From CAZWCX01 sp964632945 (GTDB taxonomy: Bacteria; Planctomycetota; MHYJ01; WSZJ01; CAZWCX01), in the NCBI GenBank assembly GCA_964632945.1, contig CAZWCX010000149.1, positions 1-15,169 of the forward strand: 15,169 nucleotides of DNA, in the 5' to 3' direction. The position numbers were made by a program, and so were the translations under genes. Under the pieces are notes generated by a model, which did not search any database, was not told where the DNA came from, and saw nothing but the letters and a program-made list of their open reading frames with translations. The first letter of the stretch is position 1. Every line of letters starts with the position of its first letter. Below are positions 14,819 to 15,169 of the stretch, piece after piece.

Positions 14819-15081
14819 GCCTTCAACCTGGAACCACGGGGTAGACTCGATGCAGCCTTTCGCGCGCCCGATGGAGCGAAACGCGTCCGTTGACGCGGAC
14901 TACGTGGCGATTGCGATTTTCCTTCCCGGCGATCGCTTCACGTCGCACCTCCGAGGAGGATGGACCGCTCTTCCGCGGTGAGCCGAACGACCCGACGCTT
15001 CTCGGACATGGACCCGCTTGCGGCGATCATGGCCGCAGGAGGTTTCATCGGCCCTTGCGGTTCCCCCTGCGATTGAACAGG
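14819..15081. other. Intergenic, no supported gene
   Basis: Two short frames start here, at 14850 (43 codons) and 14960 (38 codons). The first has no ribosome site; the second has GGAGG touching the ATG with no spacing. Neither product shows a domain. No RNA gene is recognisable. Confidence 0.4.
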
Positions 15082-15169
15082 GAAGCCGCCACTAGCCCGG
15101 ATTATTCGCGAACCGCTTCGCTGTTCGCGAACAACCCGGCTCCGTCCGGCCTGGAAGGCCGGCCGGAGC
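15082..15169. repeat. Right-edge repeat with two tandem inverted repeats
   Basis: GAAGCCGCCACTAGCCCGG (15082-15100) resembles 127-144. It is followed by TTCGCGAAC (15105-15113) and GTTCGCGAA (15123-15131), a perfect 9-bp stem with a 9-nt loop. A 13-nt arm at 15139-15151 then pairs with 15157-15169 with one mismatch and a 5-nt loop, ending exactly at the window edge. Two stems in tandem next to a recurring motif look like a REP/MITE-type element or a transposon end. No transposase is present. Confidence 0.55.

Noticed and set aside
14850..15076. Two short frames after the last gene
   Set aside because: One has no ribosome site and the other has zero spacing to it; neither shows a recognisable product.
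1..15169. CRISPR array, tRNA, rRNA, prophage or complete insertion sequence
   Set aside because: No regularly spaced direct repeats, tRNA-like cloverleaf with T-loop, rRNA segment, integrase or transposase was found on reading both strands.

Overview
The window is a stretch of very GC-rich bacterial chromosome with strong codon bias, so almost every gene has long meaningless open frames in its shadow. The envelope proteins (an outer-membrane beta-barrel of the DUF3187 type; a large secreted Cys-rich / gluzincin-like / HEAT / von Willebrand A protein with the W..WW linker) point to a Gram-negative-type cell. That HEAT-vWA architecture is most familiar from Planctomycetota, so a high-GC planctomycete or an allied lineage is my best guess. 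This is an inference, with no marker gene to prove it.

Layout. 1-337: a nested inverted repeat and no convincing gene. 338-4336 (minus): two separately transcribed envelope genes, the DUF3187 porin-like protein and the 914-residue vWA protein; each has a good sigma70-type promoter. 4424-4539: divergent promoters. 4540-6224 (plus): an RhlE-type DEAD-box RNA helicase behind an unusually long, structured leader of about 340 nt. 6700-8075 (plus): a stomatin/SPFH protein without a membrane anchor, then a 155-residue orphan that looks leaderless. 8083-12497 (minus): a tightly overlapping operon, in transcription order an ATP-grasp ligase fused to an M20-like domain, a gamma-glutamyltransferase without a signal peptide, a truncated N-formylglutamate-amidohydrolase-like gene, and an isoprenylcysteine-methyltransferase-like membrane protein. 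12747-14024 (minus): a membrane segment followed in the same frame, after one TGA, by a TPR-like segment. 14225-14818 (plus): a membrane-anchored orphan. 14819-15169: no supported gene, ending in two strong inverted repeats.

The most interesting unit is the 8083-12497 operon. It couples a peptide-bond-forming ATP-grasp domain to an M20 fold whose metal ligands are mostly replaced, and to a gamma-glutamyl hydrolase/transferase that appears to be cytoplasmic. All three gene junctions overlap (17, 4 and 4 nt). Together they suggest intracellular synthesis and turnover of a small amide or gamma-glutamyl-like compound, but the substrate cannot be read from sequence. A second theme is catalytic decay: the vWA protein has HQxxH where HExxH is expected, the M20 domain has lost ligands, the formylglutamate hydrolase is cut to 58 residues, and the membrane/TPR gene is broken by a stop.

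Both edges of the window carry inverted repeats and share a GAAGCC..CCACTAGCC.GG motif, so the window may end in members of one dispersed repeat family.
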